Part shown: positions 22,665 to 34,519 of the stretch, in pieces
Position numbering within the stretch: the first letter of the stretch is position 1
Layout: every line of letters starts with the position of its first letter
Assembly: GCA_025201365.1 (NCBI GenBank)
Contig: JAIXMF010000003.1
Location: 1,302,001-1,366,000, forward strand
Direction of reading: 5' to 3'
DNA length: 64,000 nt
Source: Syncephalis plumigaleata
Lineage: Eukaryota; Zoopagomycota; Zoopagomycetes; Zoopagales; Piptocephalidaceae
Program-made: the position numbers and the translations under genes
The notes under the pieces: generated by a model
Told to the model about the DNA's origin: nothing
Database searches by the model: none
The model's input: the letters and a program-made list of their open reading frames with translations, nothing else

Positions 22665-25600
22665 CTAACGACGTCTAGGTGTTTCAGGACGTTCTCTTGG
22701 TCCTCTCGGTCCACTAACATTACTACTACTGTAGTTGTTGTTGTTAGGAAGACTAATGGCACTAGATGATCCATTATTACCATTGGCACCATAAATATCT
22801 GTACGTGTTATTGGCATAACAGGTGGTGCGTATGCAGGACGTGATGTGGTCGTTGCCTCGTATTGATTACTTGTTAGTGGTGCTGATACGTTATTAGATG
22901 TGGTTATCCGATTGGTATCTGTACTAGTTACGGTATTGCCAACAACTACGGCATCATCGTGATTATGTCCTGATACCATGGGTGTTGGCATTTTTAATGC
23001 TTCTGATGCATAGGCTAACCAGCTGGCGTTGCCTCTGATACTACACTGCCTGCTGCAGGTGTGGGTGTATACGGTGCCGATATCTGAGCGTATCCACCTG
23101 TAATGGTGCTTGTGATATAGGAATCATCGGTTCAGGCATAGACATGCCGATAGGCGGTGTCGTTGCTGACAATGATGCCGATGACGATGGTTGTGCTAGT
23201 AATAATGGTTTACCATAACTACTACTACCACTACCAGATGAAGGAGTAGCATTGTTATTATTGTATAGATTGGATGATTTTGATGGCACAGAATAAATAG
23301 TTGGTTCATCATTCGATTCATGAATGACATGCGATGTCGTATTAGGGTTTTTGTTACTCTGATCTTCTGCCACCCATTCGTGCCAACGTCGCATTGGATC
23401 ATATCCGGTTTGAATCGTCTGTTTTACTACCACCGCCACTACCGTGTCCGTGTCCATCTGGACCATCCACCTTACGTGTGGCACCCCATGAGAAATCGTC
23501 GAAATGCCAGAAAGCGTAGAGTGGTAAGGTAAGATTCCATATAGGCATGGCCAGTAGGAATACACCCATCCACATGACGTAGACCGCTTTACGTGTCGTC
23601 GCCAATACAAGGAATGCTTGTAGCATTAGTGTGGCACACATAAATAGCAAGGGTAGTCCGATGTCTGTGCCGCAATACCCGCCACGATCAACGCGAGTAG
23701 AAAGATGAACGCTGCCGGCAATACCACGGTACCGATCAATTCCATGAATATAATGAAATGCATGGAACAGCAAAAGATACCGCATAATTCGGGTACTAGA
23801 ATTAGTTCGAATAGATTATGAATGGTCGAATTGATCCATCGTCTACGTTGCGACAATAACACGCGGAATTCATCGGGTACAATGGTGCGACACACTGCTT
23901 TGGGCACGTAGATCATCTTTCGCTTAGGGAAGGCGCGTAGCATTAGCGTGGTCAAGTATCGATCCTCGCCTAGTAGCAACAGGTTCTTCTTGTGTAGTGT
24001 ACTCGTGTCATTCGAGCTGTACATCTCGACGATATCGGGATTGGCGAGTACGGGTACCGAGTAGCCATCGCATTTCGGTGCTTTTATACGATACATGCAG
24101 AAACAACCGGGTAGACAGGTGACACCGCCGAATATCGACTCGAATGCCTTGCCTAGATGATGCGAGATGTAATACTCGTACACCTGTATCATCGTCACCC
24201 ATGATTGACGTTTATTGGCGACACGCGTCTCGCCGCATAGTCCCATCACGCTAGGATCACGCTCCATGGCTGCCACCATATAGCTGAGCGCGTCTGGCAT
24301 GACTAGGGTGTCCGCATCCACCATCAATACCATGTCGTATTTATCGGAGTGACACCGGTGAGGGCACGCGTCTTTTCGAACAAGTCGAACTCGAGCGGTG
24401 ACATACGTTCGTTGAATATGACTTTACGCATCCATTGCATGAGAATAAGTTGCGAGTCGCGTTTACCACGATTACCGGCCTTGGCACCGGCTGCTCGCTC
24501 CTCGGGTGTACCACATTTGACGATGAGCAAGTAGGGTAGACGTATGTCATCACACGCGTAGTGTCCGATATACACCTGCGCCATATTGTGCTGTTTCGCA
24601 CCATCGCCAATTGCCACGTACGAGCATGGTGTAGGAGCGGGCGAGTCAGGATCACGATCCATCACTTTAACGCATAGATCGGGTGTGCTGGCCCCATTAC
24701 CGGCACCGGTTACATCGCCATCAGCAATGACGAATAGCAGTCGATGCTTATTCGAATAGGTAGATCGTGCGATAGAGTCGAACGTCGTACGTAGTCCTTC
24801 CTCATTCTCGGAGTAGCACGTTACCAACACCATGACGTGGACAGCGTGTCTGGTGCGCGTGCCTTTGTCGACACCTTGCCTAGTTTACGACCTAGGAACC
24901 AGTCGAAAGCGATGGCTGCCACGAATTTAATAAGTGTCATCACAATAAGTACCGTGGTAAGTACGATCAATAGTAGATTACTGGCGAAACAACCGATGGT
25001 AGTGCCATCAACGCGTCCCACCATAAATTGCGCGTCCAAACACGGTACGATATCCTTCAATGCTTGACTACGAGCGAATTGTCGGGAAGCATCTCGTCCT
25101 GCCATACGTCGTAATTCCTCGGTTTCCTCCACGCCAAGATACGTTTGATTATTGCTGAAATAGGTGCGCATATCGTAGACCCGTTGATTATAAACGACAA
25201 TATTGCTACTCTCCGTGATATTCTCCCACGAGAATGCCACATATTGATCGGTGGCGTATTGCATCAAGTGTTTCTGTGATAGTGCACTCGTATGACAGTG
25301 TAGATACTCCTTTTTACCTATTTGTGGTCGTGTTGTCGCAAGTTGACAATCAGTCGCGGTACTATTGTTGGGCCAGCGTGAACAGCCGGATCTCTCACGT
25401 TTAGGCGGGAAGAAATCGCTAATATCCTGACCGTAGAGCGGATCAATCACGGTGGCCAGGTCTTTATCGCTGAATGAAGCGATTGGCCGATGGAAGCCAT
25501 ACTCGAAATAATCACCGAGATGGTAGAGACGTCCGCGTACGGTCATAAGTCGTTGACCGATGGCTGCCTCGACATTATGATTGGCGGCCACCTCACCCGG

Positions 25601-27268
25601 ATAGATGGGTACAATCTTTTGGCAAGCGAGTCCGGAGAAGCCGAAAGTGAGGAAACCGAAGATGGTCGAGATACAAAGGATAATAAAGCAGAGTGCCACC
25701 TTCTCACGCCAAGCTTGTCGTACGTTAGGCGCGTGTAATCTACCGAAATGATCGAGTACGACGTCGAAACAACAAACGGTAACCGCTTGCGAGAACCATT
25801 CCCATATACCGCGTTTCTCCGTGCCATCGGGCATGAGACGTGCGGTGGCAGCAGCGGCTAAACCACGTGGATGCTGACGTAGATTCGTGTAGGCCATTTG
25901 TGGATAGTTCGCTTGAGCTTCCAGGGCACCTGCTAATCCTCCTGGAGATGCACCGAAATTAGGCAGATTATTTCGTTGTCGTCTTGATCGAAGGCCGGTT
26001 CGCTTGGCAATTGTTTTACGCGGAGCTCGTCCCATGGTGGCTCTTCCCTACACGATGAATATTGTTATTATGCATATTAGCATAATTATAATCAATAAAC
26101 TTACTGGTCCACTAGCGCGTGTTTTACTGCTTACGGCACTACGCATTTCTGTTGCTTGTGATCCACTGTCTCCGCTAATGACCGATTTGACAGCTGCTGT
26201 AACAGGTGGTTTCGTAAGTAATGGTGGTGCAGCTGATGTATTGAATGCAGATTGTTGTGGATTCAATGTAGCATTATTATTATTATTGTTGTTGTTGTTT
26301 AACTCGCCCATCTCGGGATAAGTGCCATTACTATCGTGTCCACTACCTGATATGGCCGAGCCTGCCACATTATATCGTAGGTTAACCCTACACCACTCGT
26401 GCTTGTGTAGTGATGCTCGGTTAGCAGCGTGATAACTTCATCGTAGCCTGCTTCTCTAGCAAGTATATAAGCCGTTTTACCATTACTCGTGGCTACTGTG
26501 GCATCGGCTCGATTGTCCAGCAACACTTTGCAAACGTCATATCGACCAGCATAGGCTGCAAGCATAAGTGCTGTCCATCCAAACTATTAGTTATTATTAC
26601 AAACAAACAAACAAACAAACAAATAAATTAGTACGTATATCGCTACTACTTGATAGTCATTCACACTTCTTTACCTGATCGGTGATATTTAATTCGGCAC
26701 CACGTTCAATAAGATATTGCACTACTGCGGCGTGTCCCTCATAACTCGCGAGTATCATGGCCGTCTTAGCCGAACTATCTCGATGATGTATGTTGGCCTG
26801 TCCTAGCTCGACAAGTACTTCACAAACGGCACGATGTCCATTATAGGCGGCAATCATTAATGGTGTAATTTGCTCGTTGTTACAAAGATCGACTTTGGCA
26901 CCCGCTCGAATAAGTGCCTCCACCGATGCATGATTACCGGCTGCACTTGCCTGGTAGAGTGCAGATTCCCCATCATTATCTAGTGATACGTATGGGATAC
27001 ATGATTAACGTGACTCTAGTTTACATCCTCCTGTCACATTAATGATCATTCACTTACCCTTAAGATCGATATCAACACTGCGTAGATTACAAAAATACTG
27101 AACTACTCGATTGGCACCCGGTGTTTGGCATGCTATCATCAATGGTGTACGCCCATCACGATTACGAATGATATTAAGATCGTACGGCTTTGTCTCAAGA
27201 ACATTTCTTATGGTGTCAACATCGTCGGCTAGAATGGCATCGAATATGGTCGCTACTGGATTGCTCAT
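22665..27268 (-). CDS. Ankyrin-repeat / chitin synthase (class IV-like) fusion
   Basis: Exons on the minus strand: 27268-27058, 26979-26675, 26583-26105 and 26047-22665. Exons 1-3 encode about five ankyrin repeats ([70 protein letters not shown]), then a Ser/Thr/Asn linker. The intron 26104-26048 joins in frame ([13 protein letters not shown]) to a membrane-bound family 2 glycosyltransferase. That part has membrane spans near the start, [48 protein letters not shown], the product-binding [17 protein letters not shown], and more spans. It makes chitin from UDP-GlcNAc at the plasma membrane. The Chs3-like form and the two Chs7 genes nearby fit class IV. The frame changes at least five times (near 26390, 24830, 24340, 23650, 23400 and within 22980-23100), which I attribute mainly to base-calling losses. 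Fusion confidence is lower than that of the enzyme call. Confidence 0.85.
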
Positions 27269-29560
27269 ATTAATAATGTGGCCTGATAAGCCACACTATA
27301 AATATATATATATAAATATGTATTAGGATAACTAGAAGTAGTGCTGTCAATATTATTGTATCACGTATAATGCTACTATTATTTACCTAATAGGATATTG
27401 TAAATAATAATAATAAATTATCGACTACAGGAGTGATATTAAGGTTCGTAATAAATAAAAGATTAGCTGGAGTTACCAACTGAAATACACAAGTTTAGTC
27501 GATAAAGACAGAAAGGAACAGATGCATACACGCACGCAATATGACTGATGATAAGAAACCAGAGGAATCAACGGAGATTACACGATAGCGTAACGAATTC
27601 CACTAGTAGATTTGTAATTGAAGACGTTGCAATAAACAAAGAAAGGCCTGAATGCGTTGCAAATGATATGTCGAATAAAAGAGTATCAAATACCAATCGA
27701 TAGATGCTACAACACCAGATAGAAAGCGAATATAAGAGATAGAGATAGAGAGAGAATAAGCACTGGTACAGATAAATGAATAAGGAAAGAAAGGCGGTAG
27801 AAGAGGAAGAGGAAGAAGGGTGGATAAATGCAAGAAGCAACTACCACTACTATTACTATTACTGTTAACACTAGTAGTAGCAATGGCAACAATGAATGTC
27901 AATCACAAAAGATAATATGCGGAGTTCACCCCACACAGAGCTGGATGAATAGCAAAGAATATCGGCGACAATAATACCAATTCTGGTAATTAATACAAAG
28001 TAATGAGATATCGATCTATACATTAATCAATTAAATAAGAGACAAGTATCTACAATGTTAATTGACTATGTATGAATCAGTAAATGGAATGGAATGCTTA
28101 CACTTGTGGTAGTAGTAGTACTCACTCATACACATTAACCAATGATGTGTTTATCCACGTAATAGTAATGACGATGATGGTAGTAGTAAAGTTACCAAAG
28201 TGACCGTACTAATAACAATAACAATAACAATAACAACGAATATAAATATAAATAAACGACACTAGTTTGGTAGCAAAAGGAACACTAGCATAGAAAGAGA
28301 ATCGAGTGCAATATACATATACAGAAAGAGAGAGAAAGAGAGAGAGAAACACGCTCCTGATACTATGGTTAGTATCAGAGTAGTTTACGCAGTTGAAGAC
28401 GTGTCACTAAATAACGATTAATGTATTTAACGTGCCGTTAGAGGATAAGTCGATGTAAATGATGACCCTGCTCCTTTTCCTTTTTTTCCAATATTGTTAT
28501 CAATGGGCCTATACTATAAAGTAAGGCTACTCGAACTAGAAAAGAAAGGAAATCAATAATGATAATGATGTATCTCTCGTATTGTTCAGCAACTATTATG
28601 TATACAACATATGCAGTAGAATGAAGAAGAAGAAGAAGAAGAAGAAGAAGAAGAAGAAAAGATGAACTGCTCTAATTAGCCTGCCATCTATCTATAGGAT
28701 ACATCAAGTCTAATGATATCCACGTGACTCTACCTTGCCATTGATTAAGTTGCACCTATATTATTCCATCTAAAAATAATCTACTAATAGTTCTATACAT
28801 TATTGATATCAAATTGTAGAGTTTCTATACTATAATCGTTTGTATATAATAAAATAGCAATACTACACATCAATTAATCGTAGCTTGTTATTATCTAGTC
28901 ACCATTACAGGATATATACGATGCTTGATTGGCTATAAATGTATATGGCTATCATTTAAAGTAGTCATAGTGCAACATGCGCACCACATATATAAATGTA
29001 TATAGATCAATGCTGTCAAATAAATAATGATCCTCACATTATGGGTTACTATTGCCACTACTACTACTACTACTTACTTGGTAACTTGTCGTGTTCTTTG
29101 ATTTTTCCCTAACCTTCTTTTCTTTTCATCTCAGCAATTTGCTACTACTACTGCTACTGCTGTCACAAAGTATTTGTCTTGTCGTTTACTCGTTAGTTGT
29201 GCGCATAATCTTGCAACTCCCTTTCGACTCTCTTCTTTCTCTCTTCTTCTCCTCCCTCCCCTCGTTACTACTACTACTACTACTACTGTTGCCAAGTATT
29301 AGCTGTTGTATGCCTCCTTTTATACTACGAATATAGGACGGTAGACGCTTACCCCAATTAACCAACTGACGCTTATCTCATCTGGGCGTATTTCATCGTA
29401 ATTGCTAAAAGACGACTTATCAGTTATTAGTGAAGCAGATAGAAGAAAGATACGACTGGATTGGCATATATATCATAAAGAGTGAATCCAAGAAGAGTCT
29501 CGCGATTACATAGACATTGTCGTTTATTGTTGCTAGCCTTTATACGAGTATTCACTCACC
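27269..29560. other. Divergent regulatory region between chitin synthase and Chs7-b
   Basis: A 2.3-kb head-to-head spacer without a convincing gene. It contains TATATA near 27301-27317, GA/CT-rich stretches at 27720-27830 and 28320-28350, TAACAA repeats near 28210-28235, the GAA run below and an ACT run near 29060 and 29265-29290. As the only promoter space for both genes it could co-regulate them; this is inference from position. Confidence 0.55.
28623..28660 (+). repeat. GAA trinucleotide microsatellite
   Basis: About twelve uninterrupted GAA/AGA units in the chitin synthase-Chs7-b spacer. Not coding. Confidence 0.9.
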
Positions 29561-30897
29561 ATGCGATTTGGTTCATTTGCTGATATTTGCCATACGGCAT
29601 CGTTGATGGTATGTCCCGTGTTGGGACGGAAAGGTGGCACCGGTCTAGAGACCGACTGTTATCCGCGTAATGTTGACATTAATGGCGTGTTAATATTTCA
29701 ATCAGGTAAGTTTACACTAACAATAGTAGTGTTGCTGTATACATATATATATACTTATGTTTCGTTATTACTACTACTACTATCATAGCCACCCTTATCA
29801 TTCATATTGTAGCACTCGTGATGACATCAATTATGATCTATCATATCCGTTCTAAATACACTGCAGTTGGTAAGTAGTTTAGATAGATGTGTACTCAAGG
29901 ATAACTGATAACAATAATAATATACTAGGTCGTAAGGAAATCCTTATCTTCTTTTATTTATACATGGTGGTCACTATTCTTGAATTGTTGCTCAATTCCA
30001 ATATTATTCAAATGTCCTATGGTGTCTATCCGGTATGAGAGCAGTTATGCCATGACTATTTACAACTAGACGATTACTAATGCAATAACGACGTTTATTT
30101 ATACAGTATTTTACGGCCATTCACGTTGGTTTAATGTGTGCCACATTCTGGTGTCTACTATTGAATGGATTTGTTGGGTTCCAGTTTGCCGAAGATGGAA
30201 CACCATTGTCGTTATGGGTAATGTATCTCTGATTAGTGTTAATGATACACTACATGCTTACTGATATAAATGTATATATAGTCGATTAGAATATCATCAT
30301 TGGTTATCGCTGTTATTACCGCTTTCATCGCCATGGGTACATTCCAAGGCATCGCTGGATTAGATCCACAAAATCCTATAGCACTTTGGATCATCTACTT
30401 TATCTTTAATGGTGCTGCTTTTGCCGTCTACGTGATTCTACAGGTGGTTCTCGTTATTAACACGCTGGATGACCGTTGGCCTTTGGGTAAGTGATGCCAT
30501 TTATTAGGATATTGCCATTGATCGTGTATACTCATTGTTTTACGAATGATCAACAGGTGACATCCTATTCGGTCTATTCTTCTTTGCTTTGGGACAAGTT
30601 CTATCGCTTGGCTTTTCTAATAATTTATGCAAAGCCACCAAGCATTACATTGATGGTGTGTTCTTTGGAGCCATCTGTACCTTACTGGCCGTAATGATGG
30701 TGTACAAGTATTGGGATTCTATTACGAAGGAAGATTTGGAATTCTCGGTTGGCGGTAAACAGAACACCTGGGAAGTGAAGGATAACTATGGCGACGACGA
30801 GTTTGCCTATGGTGCACCGCCAAACTATGGCGGATCTCCCGTAGATCCTTATGGCTATCCTAAAACCGCCTCTGCTTATTACGACGATCAACTTTAA
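29561..30897 (+). CDS. CHS7: Chitin synthase export chaperone Chs7 (copy b)
   Basis: Six exons: 29561-29705, 29789-29869, 29929-30032, 30107-30217, 30282-30486 and 30557-30897; total 329 codons with a clean frame. It has the same landmarks as copy a: [50 protein letters not shown] and [20 protein letters not shown]. It shares the first three intron positions with copy a and has two more, in spans that copy a encodes in one exon, so the copies diverged long ago or copy a lost introns. The tail is shorter and acidic/Tyr-rich. Head-to-head with the chitin synthase gene. An AATAAA at 31132-31137 is the likely poly(A) signal. Confidence 0.95.
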
Positions 30898-31300
30898 CGT
30901 GTCATCTCCCCCTAATTACATAAGCAGTTGTCGCTAATATTTTATTATTATTATTATTACTAGTACTATAAATTCTCTAGTCTTGCTACTATGGCATTAA
31001 TAATGGTCGTATACATGCCCGAATAGTGAAAAGAATGAGCTTTTCCTTCTTGATTCCGTTCCGTTTCTATTCATTTTTATTATTAAATTGATTTAGTATT
31101 TGAGATGGTGCTACCATTATATATTTCATTCAATAAAATGCCGAATGCTCGGATAATCACTAGATATATCATTGATTATATGGTACTGTAATGTTTATTC
31201 AGTAAATGATTAGGTGAATTTGTAGATATACTTGTTATATCATGAAGGAATAATGACTTGAATACCTAGATCTACTTGATGATGTCCTTGTCTTGTTTGC
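30898..31300. other. Convergent 3' flanks of Chs7-b and gene A
   Basis: About 400 bp containing the Chs7-b poly(A) signal (31132-31137, plus strand) and, on the minus strand, AATAAA at 31199-31194 belonging to gene A. The part from 31200 to 31300 is homologous to the 3' UTRs of genes B and C. No coding gene is seen. Confidence 0.65.
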
Positions 31301-31480
31301 TTATTGGCCAGGCATACCAGGCATAGGAATCAAACCAGGTGGCATAGGCATACCAGCGGGCATTCCAGGGAATTGAGTATTTGGAGCGCGACGATCCAAT
31401 GCGGGCTTAGCTTCAACGGCGACCAGACTGGCGACAGCGACAACGGCGACGGCAATAGCGAGAATGGCAGAGAACTTCAT
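31301..31480 (-). CDS. Gene A: 59-residue secreted peptide precursor, intronless
   Basis: A single frame of 59 residues. Residues 1-24 are a clear signal peptide (MKFSAILAIAVAVVAVASLV, then AVEA). A dibasic DRR at about residues 29-31 is a likely Kex2 cleavage site, releasing a Pro/Met/Gly-rich peptide that starts APNTQFPGMP and ends PGMPGQ. The start is fixed by shared upstream sequence CCAACATCAAC-ATG with gene B and a very similar leader in gene C. A TATA box lies about 130 bp upstream. The 3' UTR (CAAACAAGACAAGG onward) is shared with B and C. No homologous family is recognised; the function could be that of a secreted signal or effector-like peptide, but this is unproven. Confidence 0.8.
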   Translation of the reverse strand: MKFSAILAIAVAVVAVASLVAVEAKPALDRRAPNTQFPGMPAGMPMPPGLIPMPGMPGQ

Positions 31481-31609
31481 GTTGATGTTGGCCTAGTGGA
31501 ATGGATAGACAGATAAATAATATATACGAGTAGTAATATTAGCTAGAGTAGGATAGAGCAGAAGAGCGAGTATGAAAATGACAAGTCGACTGTGTCAAAA
31601 AAATGCTTG

Positions 31610-31616
31610 ATTTATA
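31610..31616 (-). promoter_or_regulatory. TATA box of gene A
   Basis: TATAAAT on the minus strand about 130 bp upstream of the gene A start codon. The flanking 100 bp (AGCGAGTATGAAAATGACAA read on the plus strand, then GTCG) is closely matched upstream of gene B, so the promoter is duplicated. Confidence 0.7.
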
Positions 31617-31869
31617 GCCGAGATGATGATGATGGCGGATATTGGTATGCTGAATGGTCAATCCATTGTTTGTAGTAGTGTACATAGCAGGCTAATACCT
31701 GTTAGATGTACGATGAATGTCTGCATGTCGTGTAACCGCATGATTTGTCCATTGTTTGAGTCTACATGTTGTTATTATTTCAGAATATCCATCAATAATG
31801 ATGTGTATACCTGTTACAACCATCATGACTGGTTATATTCTATTGAAATGATTGTATGAACATCATGTG

Positions 31870-33229
31870 TATGTTATCGATTGACATATTTATTCAATAA
31901 ATGATTGAATGATCTTGTAGATATATTTCTTGGCCTAAGGAATAATGACTTGAATGCATGGACACTGAAGGGTCTTGCACCAATCATTCTTGACTTGAAT
32001 ACCTATAATATCTACTTGATGATGTCCTTGTCTTGTTCTGTAATCATAATGGATTAGTATAGGTATATTATTGTGGATTATTACTTACTGCTTAAAGCCC
32101 CTGTATGAGTGATGCATGCCGTGTTGTAATTAGTATAGCATGCGTTATAATTGTGATATTAACTTACAGGCTGTTATAAATAAACGCACATATTGTGTAC
32201 CGTATTGTGTTAGTGCGCCAGGCATTACAATGAAATGTTAACTTACATTCTATCATTCAAGAACATATATAAACCATGCAGTATGCAGTGATTAGTACAT
32301 TCATCCATTGTGGTCAGAATGATAACCTACTCGCTATCACAATGGAACGTATTGAAATTACGTGATATAATATAATTAGTACACCCATTCATTATAATCC
32401 GAGTAGCAACTTACAACCTATTATACGTAAGCGTACGTGGATCGTATCGTAATTAGTATCCTATAAACTATAACCAGAATAACACTTACGCCCTGTTATA
32501 CACAAACATATGAGAATCGCATGTCATACTATAATTAGTACGTTGAGCATTGCAATCCATGCTAGTGACTTACGGTCTATAATATGTAAATGGTGTGCCA
32601 TAACGTAGTTAGTGCATTATGCATTACAATCAGAATAATGATTACATTCTATCGTATAGGAACATACGTGAATCGTATGTCATATGGCAATCAGTACCCA
32701 GTTCATTACAACCAGAGTTGTTGACTTACGTCCTATCATACAGGAGCGTATGTGGATCGTATGTCGTATCGTCGTTAGTACATTCATATATTATAATCAG
32801 AATAATAGCTTACAAACTGTTATAAGCAAATATATATATGTCGTGTGCAATAGCGTGATTAGTACATTCATAGATCACAATCAGAATGGTGGCTTACAAG
32901 GTCTTGGAAATGGTAGTCACACATGTATTGATTTATGTTACGATTAGCATAGTACTTGTCATGGTCAATGGTACAGCTTACCAGCTATTATTAACAAATT
33001 AAAGAGGAATAAACATTATGATGTGATTAGCATGCAAACAACCATTTAATATACATGAACTTACGAGCTATCGGTAATCATCGGTGGACAATGAAACAAT
33101 AGGCTACATTAGTACATCAATTGATAGACCCAGACATACCACGACGATCCAGGCGGGACTAGCTTCACGGCACCAGACTGGTGAGAGGACAACGGCGACG
33201 GCAATAGCGATAACGGCAGAGAACTTCAT
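31870..33229 (-). CDS. Gene B: micro-exon gene, paralogue of A
   Basis: Exon 1 (33229-33140) encodes a signal peptide like that of A. Then come 13 internal exons, plus-strand positions: 33065-33067, 32982-32984, 32898-32902 (5 nt), 32814-32816, 32730-32732, 32646-32648, 32574-32576, 32490-32492, 32415-32417, 32331-32333, 32247-32249, 32168-32170 and 32089-32100 (12 nt). Eleven are 3 nt long. The last exon starts at 32037; poly(A) signal at 31894-31889. In the frame homologous to A, the joined exons read DRR then APDLFDNTGVRNPGL and stop at TAA, exactly where A stops. The first part of exon 1 is 4 nt shorter than A, so the ATG frame and this frame differ; either the exon has decayed, or bases are missing, or the ATG frame is used (it also stays open to the last exon). 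Confidence 0.75.
31889..31894 (-). terminator. Poly(A) signal of gene B
   Basis: AATAAA on the minus strand within the sequence ATTTATTGAATAAATATG, which is matched at 54016-54033 in gene C. Confidence 0.7.
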
Positions 33230-33343
33230 GTTGATGTTGGCCTAGTGGAATCGATAGACAGATAGTTGATAGAAGAGAGTAGAAAGCAGTGAGAGTAGAA
33301 GAGCGAGTATGAAGATGGCAAGTCGAGTGTAGCAATGGTGCTG

Positions 33344-33350
33344 ATTTATA
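33344..33350 (-). promoter_or_regulatory. TATA box of gene B
   Basis: CCTATAAAT on the minus strand about 115 bp upstream of the B start codon. The same CCTATAAAT word stands upstream of gene C, and a TATAAAT box lies at the equivalent place in A. Confidence 0.7.
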
Positions 33351-33403
33351 GGCGAGTTAATGTGATATTCCATTCTATAAAGCTAATAATACCATGACAT
33401 GAA

Positions 33404-33893
33404 TTAATCAAGTGTTTTTACATGATACTCCTTTGTATGACGTTTGCCTTTGTTCTGATAAACATCCATCAGACTTTGCTTGTGCATAAGCATTGGTTGC
33501 GTTGACAGCTCATTCATAGTCTCACACTGTATTCCCTTTGCACATAGCCGTAACATATGGATGATGTTATAGTCGAATTGCGCATACACTATAAGCACCG
33601 ACATTATTGATGTGTCTACTAGTATAGCGCTATGGATTACAAAGAATATAATGATTGTCCATCCATTCAATCGTAACATCAATTGACATACTAATTGACA
33701 AATACTTGTCACTGAATGCGGTGACATTCACGTTATCTGTGTCAGAATAGTCACATCCACTGTCATTCAAACTAAATATCAATTCAGTATTGGAATAATT
33801 TATTTGAAGCAATAGAGGATATTTACATGCAATGAGAGAAAATGAATAAAGCAAATCAAATATTACAACGAGAGTTACAGTGGTCATTAACAT
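33404..33893 (-). CDS. Hypothetical small secreted protein (frame uncertain)
   Basis: I do not recognise this protein. The frame from the ATG at 33893 begins MLMTTVTLVVIFDLLYSFSL, a plausible signal peptide, and runs 87 codons to 33630. A second frame overlapping at 33650-33630 continues to 33404 with VYAQFDYNIIHMLRLCAKGI and a basic tail (KGKRHTKEYHV). One base change near 33640 would join them into a protein of about 160 residues. It sits directly upstream of gene B's promoter, so it may be another member of the secreted cluster; this is weak evidence and it may be chance. Confidence 0.3.
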
Positions 33894-34519
33894 TTATTTC
33901 ATTCGATAGGAATTGTAAAGGCATATTCAACATTTACACAGCATTATGACCTTTCCATAACATCTCTCGTCAAATGATGCCATCCATCAATGACTATACT
34001 AATCCTAAAAGTCTTGCTAGATTGCTTTTACGCAATACATTGCATGATAACGATTAAAGTATGATGCTACCTGTTGTTGGTTGTATCAGTATGAGTCATT
34101 ATTAGTTCAATAAATGTTACATATACCATAGTAAGCAATTGAATACTGCCATTATTCTATTTCGTCTTTGGTATTACGCGTAATTCTTGTATATTAGGAA
34201 TTTAGGCGATTAATTGTTGATATGATTTGAATCCAGTGGTATTTCTGATTCAGCTCAAATTATAAAAATATTTGTTTACACAATAGGATAGCATCGAAGC
34301 GCGTCGATACCATTTGAATTTGTTTCTTTACCTCTTTCATCGTGTTGTTGTCGTTCTAATTATTTATACGTTTTACTCCAAGTACAGCGAGTTTTCCGAT
34401 ATTTGTAACGCGACGAACAAGGACAAGTCAAATATTGCCAGCCCTATTGTAAGTGTTAATCATGGAAGTTGCGTGTAATTATTTATTCTCATTATCTTTT
34501 TACGATATTTACAGTGATT
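33894..34519. other. NUP192/205 upstream region with 5' UTR intron
   Basis: AT-rich promoter region. A likely intron in the leader runs from GTAAGT at 34450 to TTTACAG at 34514, five bases before the start codon. No other gene seen. Confidence 0.55.

Noticed and set aside
26048-26104. Hydrophobic C-terminal tail of a separate ankyrin protein
   Set aside because: The apparent tail is the translation of an AT-rich intron with GTAAGT, GCTAAT and GTGTAG; splicing leads in frame into the chitin synthase.
27568-27902. Overlapping hydrophobic minus-strand frames upstream of the chitin synthase gene
   Set aside because: GA/CT-rich low-complexity DNA in a promoter region; no signal for a real gene.
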